From Sphingopyxis sp. GW247-27LB (GTDB lineage: Bacteria; Pseudomonadota; Alphaproteobacteria; Sphingomonadales; Sphingomonadaceae), in assembly GCF_002277025.1 (NCBI RefSeq), contig NZ_NIWD01000013.1, forward strand, positions 248,338-312,337: 64,000 nucleotides of DNA, written 5' to 3'. This document shows positions 1 to 9,680 of this stretch, in pieces (positions within the stretch are counted from its first letter, which is position 1; each line of letters begins with the position of its first letter). The position numbers were made by a program, and so were the translations under genes. A model generated the notes under the pieces. It saw nothing but the letters and a program-made list of their open reading frames with translations. It did no database searches and had not been told where the DNA came from.

Positions 1-98
1 GGGTAGCCGCCGAAGGCGGCGTTCTTTCGTGGCTCGCTCCGCTCGCGCACCCACCCCTAACCCCTCCCTAAAAGGGAGGGGAATGACTCAAATCCACC
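1..98. repeat. Dispersed intergenic repeat, copy A (window edge)
   Basis: This stretch matches the reverse complement of 13435-13532 over its whole length with only a handful of mismatches. It contains a GCCGCC-GAA-GGCGGC hairpin at about 6-20 and a CCCCTCCCT-AAA-AGGGAGGGG hairpin near 61-81. It runs into the left edge of the window, so it may be truncated. The rest of the gap to 135 shows no further structure. Confidence 0.85.
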
Positions 99-135
99 TC
101 AAAGCGGTCTTCGCACCGCCCTCCTTCAGCGACGT

Positions 136-531
136 TCAATGCCAGGGGGACGTTCGCACGCTCCAATAGACGATGGTGAGCAGCCCCGCCCAGATCAGCA
201 GGATCGCGATCATGCCGGCGCGACTCGACGGGCGTTCGCTCGCGGCTTCGGCGGCGGCGTGGAGCTCGGCCCAGAGCGGCGCGGGGATCAGTCGGCGCAC
301 CGCCCACAGGCCGGCGGGGACGAGGATCAGGTCGTCGAGCCAGCCGAGCACCGGAATGAAATCGGGGATCAGGTCGATCGGCGACAGCGCATAGGCGGCG
401 ACCGCGACCGCGAGCAGGCGCGCCAGCATCGGCGTGCGCGGGTCACGCGCGGCGAGCCAGGCGGCGTGCGCTTCGACGGCGAGGCGATGGCCGAATTCGG
501 CGATGCGTTCGGAAAGGGATTTGCCGGGCAT
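136..531 (-). CDS. YkvA-family (DUF1232) small membrane protein
   Basis: A 131-residue protein with the DUF1232 (YkvA) signature: a hydrophobic stretch at about 36-50 followed by [18 protein letters not shown] at 50-67, then a second hydrophobic segment at 68-83 and a C-terminal membrane helix at about 107-123. The molecular role of the family is not established; members are small inner-membrane proteins. An in-frame ATG at 543 would add four residues and has a better Shine-Dalgarno (GAAGAA) than the one chosen. The gene diverges from the racemase gene, whose start lies only 12-24 bp away, so promoter elements of each must lie inside the other gene or transcripts are leaderless. Confidence 0.85.
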   Translation of the reverse strand: MPGKSLSERIAEFGHRLAVEAHAAWLAARDPRTPMLARLLAVAVAAYALSPIDLIPDFIPVLGWLDDLILVPAGLWAVRRLIPAPLWAELHAAAEAASERPSSRAGMIAILLIWAGLLTIVYWSVRTSPWH

Positions 532-555
532 GGCGCGCAGCATTACTGTTCTTCG

Positions 556-1554
556 ATGGCCATCCAACTGAAAAGCGCGCGCGTCGAGCGCTGGCCGGTC
601 GCGGGCGAGTTCGTGATCGCGCGCGGCGCCAAGGATCATGTCGACGTCGTCGTCGCCGAGATCGAGAGCGACGGCGCCGTCGGCCGCGGCGAGGGAACGC
701 CGATCTATTATCATGGCGAGGATGCCGCGGGGTGCCGCGACGCGATCCTCCGCGTGGTGCCGCATCTCGCGGCGATGAGCGCCGCCGAGGCGCGCGCCGC
801 GGTGCAGGAGATGCTCGGCGCCGGCGCGGCGCGCAACGCGCTCGACTGCGCGCTGTGGGATCTCGAGGCGCGGCAGCGCGGGGTGCCGCTGTGGCGGCTC
901 GCGGGATGCGACGGGCCGCCGACCCCGCGCGTCACCGCCTTCACCATCTCGCTCGCCGCGCCCGACCGGATGGCGGAGCAAGCCGCAGCCGCCGTCGCCG
1001 ACGGCTGGCGGCTCCTCAAGCTCAAGCTGACCGGCGAAGGCGACCGCGCCCGCGTCGTGGCGGTGCGCGACGGTGCGCCCGACGCGCGGCTGATCGTCGA
1101 CGCCAATGAAAGCTGGGGCCAGCTCGACCTGCTCGGCGAGGCCGAGGCGCTCGCCGAGCTCGGGGTCGAGATGATCGAGCAGCCGGTTCCGGTCGGCGCG
1201 GACGCGCTGCTCGACGGGGTCTATGCGCCGCTGCCCTTCGTCGCCGACGAAAGCTGCCAGACCGCGGCCGACATCGCGCGCATCGGCACCTTCTACGACG
1301 GGGTGAACATCAAGCTCGACAAGGCTGGCGGGCTGACCGAGGCGCTGCGTCTCGCCGATGCCGCCGACGCGGCGGGGCTCGGCATCATGGTGGGCTGCAT
1401 GCTGTCGACGAGTCTCGGCATCGCGCCCGCCTTCGTCCTCGCGCAGCGCGCCCAATGGGTCGACCTCGACGGCCCCGCGCTGCTGGCGCGCGACCGCGAG
1501 GACGGGTTCCGGTTCGAGGACGGGCGGATCAGCGGGCCACCCGCTCAGGCATAG
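556..1554 (+). CDS. dgcA: DgcA-type N-acetyl-D-Glu racemase / dipeptide epimerase (enolase superfamily)
   Basis: A 332-residue enolase-superfamily protein of the muconate cycloisomerase group. Visible features are the KxK catalytic pair (K155, K157), metal ligands in VDAN (D182), EQP (E209) and ADES (D231), and the second catalytic lysine in NIKLDK (K253). Related enzymes epimerise L-Ala-D/L-Glu dipeptides in peptidoglycan recycling, or racemise N-acetyl-glutamate (DgcA) in D-glutamate catabolism; the sequence alone does not separate these. The DgcN partner is not adjacent. No Shine-Dalgarno precedes the ATG. The 3' end overlaps the convergent VOC gene by 10 bp. Confidence 0.85.
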   Translation: MAIQLKSARVERWPVAGEFVIARGAKDHVDVVVAEIESDGAVGRGEGTPIYYHGEDAAGCRDAILRVVPHLAAMSAAEARAAVQEMLGAGAARNALDCALWDLEARQRGVPLWRLAGCDGPPTPRVTAFTISLAAPDRMAEQAAAAVADGWRLLKLKLTGEGDRARVVAVRDGAPDARLIVDANESWGQLDLLGEAEALAELGVEMIEQPVPVGADALLDGVYAPLPFVADESCQTAADIARIGTFYDGVNIKLDKAGGLTEALRLADAADAAGLGIMVGCMLSTSLGIAPAFVLAQRAQWVDLDGPALLARDREDGFRFEDGRISGPPAQA

Positions 1555-1925
1555 CTCACCACCTCATATTCGATGCCGTCGGGGTCGAGGAAATAGAAGC
1601 GGCGGCCGGGGTCGTAGTCGGCGTGGTTGAAGGGAACGAGGCCGACCGCCTTCACCCGCGCTTCGATCGCGTCGAGATCGTCGACCTGCACCCCGACATG
1701 GTTGAGCGGCTCACCCTTGGGCCAGCGCGCTTCGGCATGCTCGCCGCCGGGGCCGGTGTAGAGCGCCAGATAGGCGCGATCGCTGCCGACATGGATGGTG
1801 GTGCCGCCATCGCGCGCGGGGCCGCGCCAGCGCTCGTGCCAGCCGAAGATCGCCGACAGCAGCCGCGCGGTGCGGTCGGGATCGCTGACGGTGACGTTCA
1901 CATGCTCGATGAAGGGGTGCGCCAC
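1545..1925 (-). CDS. VOC-family (glyoxalase/bleomycin-resistance fold) protein
   Basis: A 126-residue single-domain VOC protein. The N-terminus [10 protein letters not shown] and the C-terminal [14 protein letters not shown] are the two metal-site strands of the fold, with His, His and Glu candidates at the expected places. It could be a glyoxalase-like lyase, a dioxygenase or a binding protein; no substrate can be assigned. The start is GTG at 1925, supported by an AGGAG eight bases upstream. It diverges from soxR across 83 bp that hold a candidate SoxR site, so redox-stress control is plausible but inferred. Confidence 0.8.
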   Translation of the reverse strand: MAHPFIEHVNVTVSDPDRTARLLSAIFGWHERWRGPARDGGTTIHVGSDRAYLALYTGPGGEHAEARWPKGEPLNHVGVQVDDLDAIEARVKAVGLVPFNHADYDPGRRFYFLDPDGIEYEVVSYA

Positions 1926-1965
1926 GATAATTCTCCTGATTCGGGTTGACGCGCGGCTTTTGCAA

Positions 1966-1983
1966 TCTCAAGTCAGGTTTAGA
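1966..1983 (+). promoter_or_regulatory. Candidate SoxR operator
   Basis: The 18 bases TCTCAAGTCAGGTTTAGA agree at 12 of 18 positions with the E. coli soxS operator core as I recall it; the left half CTCAAGT is intact and the right half is degenerate. It sits between the divergent VOC and soxR starts, where SoxR sites normally lie. A TTGACG at about 1946-1951 could be a -35 element. The match is by eye. Confidence 0.4.
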
Positions 1984-2008
1984 TCAAGTGGCAAATGAGG
2001 GCCTGCGC

Positions 2009-2479
2009 ATGCACCGCACCGACCTGATCGCGATCGGCGAGCTCGCGGCGCGCACCGGGGTCGCGGTGTCGGCGATCCGCTTCTACGAGGCGAAGGGGCT
2101 CATCGAGGCGCTGCGCTCGGGTGGCGGGCAGCGGCGCTTCCTGCGCGCCGACATCCGCCGCGTCTCCTTCATCCTGATCGCGCAGCAACTGGGGCTGAGC
2201 CTCGAGGAGATCGCCGCCGAACTGGCGCAGCTGCCGGCGCAGCGCACCCCCAATGCCGCCGACTGGACGCGGATCAGCACCGATCTGCGCGCGCGGATCG
2301 ACGCGCGGATCGCGGCGCTGGAGCGCACGCGCGAGTTGCTCGACCAGTGCATCGGCTGCGGCTGCCTGTCGTTGAAGAAATGCGGGCTCTACAACCGCGG
2401 CGACAAGGCGGCGCAGCGCGGCGCCGGACCGCGCTACCTGCTCGGCGACCGCGCGGGGGAGATTGCGGAAGTCGGTTAG
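2009..2479 (+). CDS. soxR: Redox-sensing MerR-family regulator SoxR
   Basis: A 156-residue MerR-family activator. The N-terminal winged helix-turn-helix (IGELAARTGVAVSAIRFYEA, residues 9-28) is followed by a dimerisation helix and the [2Fe-2S] cysteine cluster C114, C117, C119 and C125 in CIGCGCLSLKKC, the CX2CXCX5C pattern diagnostic of SoxR. The cluster is oxidised by redox-cycling drugs or nitric oxide, which turns on the target promoter. Outside the enterics SoxR usually controls small oxidoreductases and efflux genes rather than soxS; the divergent VOC gene is the likely local target. The ATG was chosen over upstream in-frame starts because GAGG lies before it and the protein then has family length. 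Confidence 0.93.
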   Translation: MHRTDLIAIGELAARTGVAVSAIRFYEAKGLIEALRSGGGQRRFLRADIRRVSFILIAQQLGLSLEEIAAELAQLPAQRTPNAADWTRISTDLRARIDARIAALERTRELLDQCIGCGCLSLKKCGLYNRGDKAAQRGAGPRYLLGDRAGEIAEVG

Positions 2480-2487
2480 GTGACGCG

Positions 2488-3291
2488 CTATCCGACGCGA
2501 ACGCTGGCGCCGCCGTCGACCGGCAGCAGGGCGCCGGTGACGAAGCGCGCCTCGTCGGAGGCGAGGAACAGCGCCGCGTTGGCGGTGTCCCGCGCGTCGC
2601 CCATGCCGCCCTTCAGCGGCACCATCGCCCCGCGCGCGGCGCGCTGTTCGTCGAGGCTGCGGCCGTCGCGCGCTGCGGTGCCGTGGATCGCCATCGGCGT
2701 GTCCATCAGTCCGGGGAGGATGGCGTTGCAGCGCACGCCTTTCGATGCGGAGCCTTGCGCGGTAGCGGTGGTCAGCCGGTTGAGCGCCGCCTTCGAAATC
2801 TCATAGGCGATCATGTTCGCGCCGGCGATCGCGGCGAGCGACGAGATGTTGATGATGACTCCCGCCTCGGCCGCGCGCATCGGCGCGAGAACGGCGCGGG
2901 TCAGACGGCGCGCCCCGGTGAAGTTGATGTCGAAGACGCGCTCGAACGCTTCGTCGCTGGCGCGGTGCGCGGGCCCGTCGCCGGGCGATCCGACACCGAC
3001 ATTGTTGACGAGAATGTCGATGCGGCTCCAGCGGTCGAGCGCCGCCGTGACGATCGCCTCGATGTCGGCGATCCGGGTGATGTCGGCGGCGTGAGCGAAG
3101 CCCTGGCCGCCCGCCTCGCCGATCATCGCGGCGGTTTCCTCGGCGCGTTCGGCGACCCGGTCGACGCACAGCACCTCGGCGCCTTCGCGCGCGAAGGTCA
3201 GCGCGATGGCGCGGCCGTTGCCGATCGTGTCGCCGGGTTGCTGCCCGGCGCCGACGACGATCGCCGCCTTGCCCGCGAGCCGGCCCGCCAT
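2488..3291 (-). CDS. SDR-family NAD(P)-dependent oxidoreductase
   Basis: A 267-residue classical short-chain dehydrogenase. The cofactor site reads VVGAGQQPGDTIGNGRA near the N-terminus (glycine-rich, with an insertion), NNVG replaces the usual NNAG, and the catalytic S...YxxxK set appears as NISS followed by YEISK. The C-terminus VTGALLPVDGGAS is typical. It is the last gene of a leftward run of MaoC, thiolase, carboxymuconolactone decarboxylase-like and ABM genes, only 5 bp after the ABM stop, so it probably oxidises a hydroxyacyl or alcohol intermediate of that pathway. The substrate is unknown. It ends eight bases from the convergent soxR stop. Confidence 0.85.
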   Translation of the reverse strand: MAGRLAGKAAIVVGAGQQPGDTIGNGRAIALTFAREGAEVLCVDRVAERAEETAAMIGEAGGQGFAHAADITRIADIEAIVTAALDRWSRIDILVNNVGVGSPGDGPAHRASDEAFERVFDINFTGARRLTRAVLAPMRAAEAGVIINISSLAAIAGANMIAYEISKAALNRLTTATAQGSASKGVRCNAILPGLMDTPMAIHGTAARDGRSLDEQRAARGAMVPLKGGMGDARDTANAALFLASDEARFVTGALLPVDGGASVRVG

Positions 3292-3296
3292 CCGGA

Positions 3297-3587
3297 TCAG
3301 ACCGCGCCCAGCCGCTCGATTTCGGGCGCGCCGGCGAGGCAGGGGCCGAGCTTCGCGCCGAGGGTGCGGAAATGGTCCGAGGCGCGGTGCGCTTCGACCG
3401 CCGCGGCATCGTCATAGCATTCCAGGACCTTGTAGACCCCGGCCTCTTCGGTGCGGAACAGGCGGTAAAAGCTGTTGCCGGGTTCGTTCGCGCGCACCGC
3501 GGGCGCGAGTTCGGCGAACACGCCCTCGAACTCGGCTTCCTTGCCGGGCTGCACGCGCAGCGTCGCGATCACGCCGATGGCGCTCAT
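3297..3587 (-). CDS. ABM-domain putative quinol monooxygenase
   Basis: A 96-residue protein filling one antibiotic-biosynthesis-monooxygenase (ABM) domain: IATLRVQPGKEAEFEGVF at the start, a YRLFRTEE central strand and a C-terminal helix with HRASDHFRTLG. ABM proteins are dimeric ferredoxin-like folds that oxidise quinols or act in cofactor-free oxygenation, but many have no known reaction. A GGGAGAGAG Shine-Dalgarno precedes the ATG. It lies between the decarboxylase-like and SDR genes in the same leftward operon. Confidence 0.8.
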   Translation of the reverse strand: MSAIGVIATLRVQPGKEAEFEGVFAELAPAVRANEPGNSFYRLFRTEEAGVYKVLECYDDAAAVEAHRASDHFRTLGAKLGPCLAGAPEIERLGAV

Positions 3588-3605
3588 GTCTCTCTCTCCC
3601 TCTTT

Positions 3606-4202
3606 TCAGGCGCGAAGGTCGGGGTCGACCTCCCATCCCTCTTCGACCTGGATGCCGAAGCTGTTCAAAATCATCGAAACCTGGGTGTATTGGCCGACGG
3701 TGAAGACGAGGTCCATTCGCCCCTTGTCGCCGAGCGGCGCGAGCGCGGCCCAGGTCGCATCGCGCACGAAATGGTTTTGGGTCAGTTCGTCGGCGGCGCG
3801 CAGCATCGCGCGGTCGAGGTCGCCCCAGCCCTCGGCATCGGGGCCGGCCTTGATGCGCTCGACCTCGGCTTCGGACAGGCCGCAGTCGAGGCCGATCCGC
3901 TTGTGCTGCGTCCACTCATAGCCCGAGCGGCAGTTGTAGCCGGTGCGCAGGATGACGAGCTCGCGATCCCGGGCCGACAGCGCGCTCCGCTTCGAGAGGA
4001 TATAGCTGCCCCAGCCGAGGAAGGCGGTCAGCGCCCGCGGCGCATGGGCGAGGGTGCGGAAGATGTTGAGCACCCGCCCGCCCCCGACCTTGCCGCCAAC
4101 CACTCCGGTATTGGGGGCAAGGAAGGGTTCGAGCGCGGCACGCTGCTCGGCGTCGAGCCGGTCGAGATCGACCGGTTCGATACGCGGGGTGGTCAATCTC
4201 AC
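3606..4202 (-). CDS. Carboxymuconolactone decarboxylase-family protein (AhpD-like)
   Basis: A 198-residue all-helical protein of the carboxymuconolactone decarboxylase family, with LSARDRELVILRTGYNCRSGYEWTQH in the middle, the segment that carries the family's active-site helix. Only one cysteine is in this segment (NCRSGYE), so it lacks the CxxC pair of peroxidase-type AhpD and is unlikely to be a thiol peroxidase. The reaction is unknown. The start is GTG at 4202 with a poor Shine-Dalgarno, 15 bp after the thiolase stop, so translation may depend on coupling. It belongs to the MaoC-thiolase operon. Confidence 0.8.
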   Translation of the reverse strand: MRLTTPRIEPVDLDRLDAEQRAALEPFLAPNTGVVGGKVGGGRVLNIFRTLAHAPRALTAFLGWGSYILSKRSALSARDRELVILRTGYNCRSGYEWTQHKRIGLDCGLSEAEVERIKAGPDAEGWGDLDRAMLRAADELTQNHFVRDATWAALAPLGDKGRMDLVFTVGQYTQVSMILNSFGIQVEEGWEVDPDLRA

Positions 4203-4217
4203 TGAACGGGCCGCAAA

Positions 4218-5399
<1,182 letters not shown>

Positions 5400-5462
5400 G
5401 TCGGTAATCCTTCTGCTTGGGTCCGGTGTTCTTTTCGGGGGAGGTCGGCCGGTCGAAAATCA

Positions 5463-5921
5463 TCAGACGAAGAATTGCGTGATCCACTCGGCGATCAGCG
5501 CGGGCTTTTCCTCGCCCTCGATCTCGACGGTGATCTCGTTGGTCTGCTGCCACTGGCCGGGGCGCTTCTCGTCGAGTTCGAGCAGCTTCACATGGCTGCG
5601 CACGCGCTTGCCCGAGCGGACGGGGGCGAGGAAGCGCACCTTGTTGCCGCCATAGTTGACGCCCATCTTGATACCTTCGATCTTCGGCGCGTCGGTGCGC
5701 GCGCCGAGCATCGGGATCAGCGACAGCGTCAGGAAGCCGTGGGCGATGGTACCGCCGAACGGGGTCAGCTTCGCCTTCTCCGCGTCGACGTGGATGAATT
5801 GATGGTCGCCCGTCGCATCGGCGAATTTGTCGATCATGTCCTGATCGACGAGCACCCATTCGGAGGTGCCGAGATGCTCGCCGACCCTGGTCTGCAATTC
5901 CTGCGGCGTGATCGTGGCCAT
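5463..5921 (-). CDS. MaoC-family hot-dog enoyl-CoA hydratase/dehydratase
   Basis: A 152-residue single hot-dog-fold protein of the MaoC group. DATGDHQFIHVDAEKA carries the Asp/His hydratase motif and FGGTIAHGFLTLSLIP the following strand-helix. The family hydrates trans-2-enoyl-CoA to the (R)-3-hydroxy product. It is the first gene of the leftward five-gene run, so the promoter should lie in 5922-6015; a TTGTGC...CTAGAA pair with 17 bp spacing on the minus strand (about 5982 to 5954) is a weak candidate. An inverted repeat GTCTTG/CAAGAC at 5964-5985 overlaps it. Confidence 0.88.
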   Translation of the reverse strand: MATITPQELQTRVGEHLGTSEWVLVDQDMIDKFADATGDHQFIHVDAEKAKLTPFGGTIAHGFLTLSLIPMLGARTDAPKIEGIKMGVNYGGNKVRFLAPVRSGKRVRSHVKLLELDEKRPGQWQQTNEITVEIEGEEKPALIAEWITQFFV

Positions 5922-5997
5922 TCATCATCCCCTCAAAGACTGGTTCGGGGGCGTTCTAGGCCTGTCTTGCCGCGTTGCACAAGACCCCGGGACTTTG

Positions 5998-6015
5998 CGC
6001 TACGGCGCCGTAGCG
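5998..6015. repeat. Perfect 18-bp palindrome after the MscS stop codon
   Basis: CGCTACGGCGCCGTAGCG equals its own reverse complement and abuts the stop codon of the leftward MscS gene. There is no T-tract on either strand, so it is not a classical terminator. It lies upstream of the MaoC operon promoter region and could be a 3' end stabiliser or an operator. Confidence 0.6.
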
Positions 6016-7209
6016 TCAGCCCGGCTTCGCCGTCCTGGCGGGCGCCGTCTTGGGCTTCGGGGACTCGGCGTAGGGCATGATCATCGTGCCGTCGGGCGCC
6101 GCGGTGAAGGTCGTTTGCGTCGGATAGGCGAATTCATAGCCCGCCTCGCCGAGCGCTTCGACGATGCGGATCGCGATGTCGGTTCGCGCCGCGGTGACCT
6201 GATCGAAATCCTCGCTGAACACATCGAACAGAAGCTCGAAATCGAGGCTTGAGGCGCTGAAGGTCACGAGGCTCGAGCGGATGAATTCGTGCCCCGCCGC
6301 CTTGACCTGCTCCTCGAGCAGCCCCGGCAGCGCGCGGAGCATTTCGGGGCTCGTCTGATAGACGATGTTGAGGAGGAAGGTCACCCGCCGCCGGTGGAGA
6401 TGCGCGTAATTGGTGATTTCCTTCGACAGCAGATTGGTATTGGAGATCACGAGCAGCTCGCCGTTGATCGAACGGATGTGCGTGCTCTTGAGCCCGATGC
6501 GCTCGACCGTGCCCGACGAATTGTCGTATTTGATCGCCTGCCCGACCCGGAACGGCCGGTCGAAGATGATCGACAGCGAGGCGAAGAGGTCGGAGAAGAT
6601 GCCCTGCGCGGCGAGGCCGATCGCGATGCCGCCGATGCCGAGCCCGGCGACGAGGCCCGTGACGTTGACCCCCATATTGTCGAGGATCACGATTCCCGCG
6701 ATCGCGAACAGCGCGACGCTGATCAGCAGGCGGATGATCCCCATCGCGTTGGTCAGCGTCTCGTTATGCCCTTCGGCGGCGCGGCGCTGAATGAGGCCGA
6801 TGACGATTTCGCGCGCCCAGATCGCGGCCTGGAGGACGACCGCGATGGTGAAGACGAACTGGATCGTGGCGAGGATGATCGCGGGCGGATTGGCGTAGCC
6901 CGCGACGAGACGGATCGCGACGATCGCGAGCACCGTCGACTTGGTCTTGTGGATCACCCGCCCGACGATGTCGGTCAGCGTGAACTGTCCCGGCGCCGAT
7001 TGCGCCCGCTTCAGCGCGAAGGTGCGCAGCAGCGACAGCAGGAAATAGATGACCAGGCCGGCGCCGACCGCGATGCCGATCTGCAACCAGTGGTGATTCA
7101 CCCAGGCGACGCTGCTGTCCCACCAATAGCGCAGGTCCTCGAGCGGGTTCGGCCGCGGGGCGGCCGGGGGCATGGCGGTCTTGACGGCGGCGAGAAGGGA
7201 GAAGGTCAC
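6016..7209 (-). CDS. MscS-family mechanosensitive channel
   Basis: A 397-residue small-conductance mechanosensitive channel homologue. Several hydrophobic segments precede the pore helix, which appears in MGVNVTGLVAGLGIGGIAIGLAAQGIFSDLFASLSI, the glycine/alanine-rich TM3 of MscS. The beta domain follows with FDRPFRVGQAIKYDNSSGTVERIGLKSTHIRSING. It would release solutes on hypo-osmotic shock from the inner membrane. The start is GTG with a GAGG eight bases upstream. The C-terminus is Pro/Lys-rich. It lies 29 bp downstream of the topoisomerase gene. Confidence 0.9.
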   Translation of the reverse strand: MTFSLLAAVKTAMPPAAPRPNPLEDLRYWWDSSVAWVNHHWLQIGIAVGAGLVIYFLLSLLRTFALKRAQSAPGQFTLTDIVGRVIHKTKSTVLAIVAIRLVAGYANPPAIILATIQFVFTIAVVLQAAIWAREIVIGLIQRRAAEGHNETLTNAMGIIRLLISVALFAIAGIVILDNMGVNVTGLVAGLGIGGIAIGLAAQGIFSDLFASLSIIFDRPFRVGQAIKYDNSSGTVERIGLKSTHIRSINGELLVISNTNLLSKEITNYAHLHRRRVTFLLNIVYQTSPEMLRALPGLLEEQVKAAGHEFIRSSLVTFSASSLDFELLFDVFSEDFDQVTAARTDIAIRIVEALGEAGYEFAYPTQTTFTAAPDGTMIMPYAESPKPKTAPARTAKPG

Positions 7210-7238
7210 GTCGATCCTCGTGGGTCTTTTCTGAAGGG

Positions 7239-8246
7239 TCAGGCGGAACGGAGCAGGGCGGCCGCGCCCGGCGCCTGTTCCAGATAGGCCAAAAAGCCGC
7301 GCTCGTAACGCGAAAGATATTTGGTCGCGCGCGGCAGCGGCCCGGCGGCGGCGGCGAAATCGCCGCGTGCCTGCGCCGCGGCGATCATCGCCGGATGGAC
7401 ATAGGCGCGCCGCGCGACCGCCGGCGTGTTGCCGAGCCCGTGCGCGACATGCGCGAGCATCGCCTTCAGAGTCGGCTCCTCAGCGGCATCATGGAGATAG
7501 GTGAAGGCCTCGACGCTCGCCGACCAGGTGCGGAAATGCTTGGCGCTGAAATCCTCGCCCATCGCCTCGCGGATATAGGCGTTGACCTCGTCCGATCCGA
7601 CCGCGCACAGGCCGCCGCCATCCTCATATTGAAACAGATGCTGTCCCGGCAGGTCCTGCAGGCGGCGCACCAGCGTCGCGAGGCTGCGGTCGCTGACCGT
7701 CACCTCGCGCATCGCGCCGCCCTTCGCGCGATAGGTCAGGCGCAGCCGCTGCCCGCTCAGCCGGGCATGGCGCTGGCGCAAGGTGGTCGCGCCGAAGCTC
7801 TTGTTCGCGGCGACATATTCTTCGTTGCCGACGCGCAGCGCGGCGAGGTCGAGCAGGCGCACCACCGCGGCGACAACGCGTTCGGGGCCGAGCGTCCGGC
7901 GCGCGAGATCGTCCGCCAGCCGGGCGCGGAGCAGCGGCAGCGCGTGGCCGAAGGCGGCGCAGCGGTCGTATTTGTCGGCCTCCTGCGCCAGCCGGAAATC
8001 GGGATGATAGCGATATTGCTTGCGCCCGCGCGCGTCATAACCGGTCGCGAGGATATGGCCGTTCGCGGCGGGGCAGAACCAGGCGTCCTGATAGGCGGGG
8101 GGCAGCGCGATCGCGTCGAGCCGCGCGATCTCGGCCTTGTCGCGGATCGGCTTCCCCCTCGCGTCGCGATAGCGCCAGCCGCTCGCGGTGCGTTCGCGGC
8201 TGATGCCGGGCAGGCTGTCGTCGACGTGGATCAGGCGCGTGGACAT
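7239..8246 (-). CDS. DNA topoisomerase IB (poxvirus-like)
   Basis: A 335-residue bacterial type IB topoisomerase. The N-terminal domain begins MSTRLIHVDDSLPGI; catalytic residues visible are R138 in LRVGNEEY, K175 in YRAKGG, R239 in FRTW and the nucleophile Y282 in RRAYVHP. These enzymes relax supercoils by a transient 3'-phosphotyrosine nick. Upstream in-frame starts exist at 8273 (ATG) and 8297 (TTG); the chosen start gives the family N-terminus but has a weak Shine-Dalgarno. The gene follows the O-ligase stop closely and may be co-transcribed with it. Confidence 0.92.
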   Translation of the reverse strand: MSTRLIHVDDSLPGISRERTASGWRYRDARGKPIRDKAEIARLDAIALPPAYQDAWFCPAANGHILATGYDARGRKQYRYHPDFRLAQEADKYDRCAAFGHALPLLRARLADDLARRTLGPERVVAAVVRLLDLAALRVGNEEYVAANKSFGATTLRQRHARLSGQRLRLTYRAKGGAMREVTVSDRSLATLVRRLQDLPGQHLFQYEDGGGLCAVGSDEVNAYIREAMGEDFSAKHFRTWSASVEAFTYLHDAAEEPTLKAMLAHVAHGLGNTPAVARRAYVHPAMIAAAQARGDFAAAAGPLPRATKYLSRYERGFLAYLEQAPGAAALLRSA

Positions 8247-8300
8247 GCGATGATAGCGTCTCGGGATGCCCATGGTTCCCGATTTCGCTGATGCCAAAAA

Positions 8301-9680
8301 TCAGCCGCTCGCCACCGGATGCCGCGCGGGCACCTGCGCCGGTCGCGCGGTCAATGGCCGCCACCCCGCCTGCTGCTCGCGCCGCCGGCAATAGGTCCAC
8401 AGACCCATTTCGAGCGCCAGCATCATGTAGATGAAGGGCTGGAAGGCGATGCCGACGAACAGCGATCCGACCATATAGACGATATGGCCGTGCTGGAGTG
8501 CGGTCGCGAGCGGCGCGATCCATTGCTCCTCGGCGCGGCGCGTCCTGAGATAGCGCCGCCGGAGCCGCTCCATCTGGAAAAGGCCGCTGACGTGCAGGAT
8601 CAGCCAGAGCGCAAGGCCCGGATAACCCTGTTCGCCGAGCATCTCGAAATAGCTCGAGTGATAGGCGCGGGCATGATCCTCATAAACGACCGGCTCGTCG
8701 GACTGCGGCGCGTCGGGGTCATAGGCGCCCGCCGCCATCTTCACGCGGACATGGTTCTGAAGATAGGCGTTGAACCCGCCGCCGAACGGATGGTCCTTCG
8801 CATAGTCCCAGGTCCACTTCCACACCGCGACGCGGGTCGAGGCGGATTCGTCGGATTGATAGCCCTCGATCGTCTCCATGCGCTGGGTGAAGCTCTGCGG
8901 CAGAAAGGGAATTGCGGCCGCGGCGAGCAGGCCGGCGCCGACCATGTAGAGGATCCGGTGCTTGACCGCGCGCAGCGACAGCACCGCGAGCACGACGAGG
9001 CAGACGAGCCCGGTGCGCGCCTGCGTGCCCACCGGCAGCAGCATGCACGCGAAGCAGAGCGCGAAGCAGAAGAGCGACACGCGCCAGTCGGGCGGAAAAA
9101 TGGTCCCGTGGCGGCGGTACCAGAGGATCAGCGGAATGATCGAGATGCCGACGGTCGACATGATCGACCCTTCGTAGAGGCCGAAATTCTCGTTGAGCAG
9201 CAGTTGCAGCGAGCCGTAACCGCCGCCGCCCGCGGCGGTCTTGATCCCGCCCGCGATCGCGATCGACGCGGCCGACAGCAGCATGATCAGCGCCAGCGCC
9301 TCGATGCGCAGCTTGGTGCGCAGGGTCAGGGGCAGGAAGATCGCCCAGACGAGCGCTTTCCACACCCAGCTCCACTTGTCCTGCGCCTCGACCGGGAAAT
9401 CGGCTTGCAGGGTCGTGACCCAGCAATAGAGGAGCAGGATGACGAGCAGGATCTGTCGGCCCGACCACCGCGTGTCGCGCTTGTCGTCGACCGCGAGCCA
9501 GCCCGCGATCGCGAGCCCGAAGACGATGAGCGAGATCGGGATCGAGTTGATCAGGAAATAGCTCAAGCGCTGCGGCGCGACGATGTCGATGTAGCAGAAG
9601 CAGAGGATGAACAGGAACGGCTTCCGGAAGCCGATCCCGATGAAGGCGAACAGGAAGGCGACGAAGGCGAGGTCACGCAT
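8301..9680 (-). CDS. Putative O-glycosylation ligase, exosortase-A-system type (Wzy/WaaL fold)
   Basis: A 459-residue polytopic membrane protein with about ten or more hydrophobic segments. A large extracytoplasmic loop around residues 260-350 carries STRVAVWKWTWDYAKDHPFGGGFNAY and later RAYHSSYFEMLGEQG, the pattern of the O-antigen ligase family member found with exosortase A (EPS/PEP-CTERM) loci. It would join or polymerise undecaprenyl-linked glycans on the periplasmic side. Its ATG overlaps the stop of the 54-residue ORF upstream by eight bases, and a related glycosyltransferase gene diverges, which supports the exosortase-A link. No exosortase gene is present in the window. Confidence 0.85.
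   Translation of the reverse strand: MRDLAFVAFLFAFIGIGFRKPFLFILCFCYIDIVAPQRLSYFLINSIPISLIVFGLAIAGWLAVDDKRDTRWSGRQILLVILLLYCWVTTLQADFPVEAQDKWSWVWKALVWAIFLPLTLRTKLRIEALALIMLLSAASIAIAGGIKTAAGGGGYGSLQLLLNENFGLYEGSIMSTVGISIIPLILWYRRHGTIFPPDWRVSLFCFALCFACMLLPVGTQARTGLVCLVVLAVLSLRAVKHRILYMVGAGLLAAAAIPFLPQSFTQRMETIEGYQSDESASTRVAVWKWTWDYAKDHPFGGGFNAYLQNHVRVKMAAGAYDPDAPQSDEPVVYEDHARAYHSSYFEMLGEQGYPGLALWLILHVSGLFQMERLRRRYLRTRRAEEQWIAPLATALQHGHIVYMVGSLFVGIAFQPFIYMMLALEMGLWTYCRRREQQAGWRPLTARPAQVPARHPVASG

Noticed and set aside
136-1455. Extended YkvA-like protein of over 400 residues
   Set aside because: The upstream part of this frame is antisense to the racemase gene; only the last 131 residues show the family pattern.
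3606-4202. AhpD alkylhydroperoxidase
   Set aside because: The CxxC active-site pair is missing; only one Cys lies in the conserved helix.
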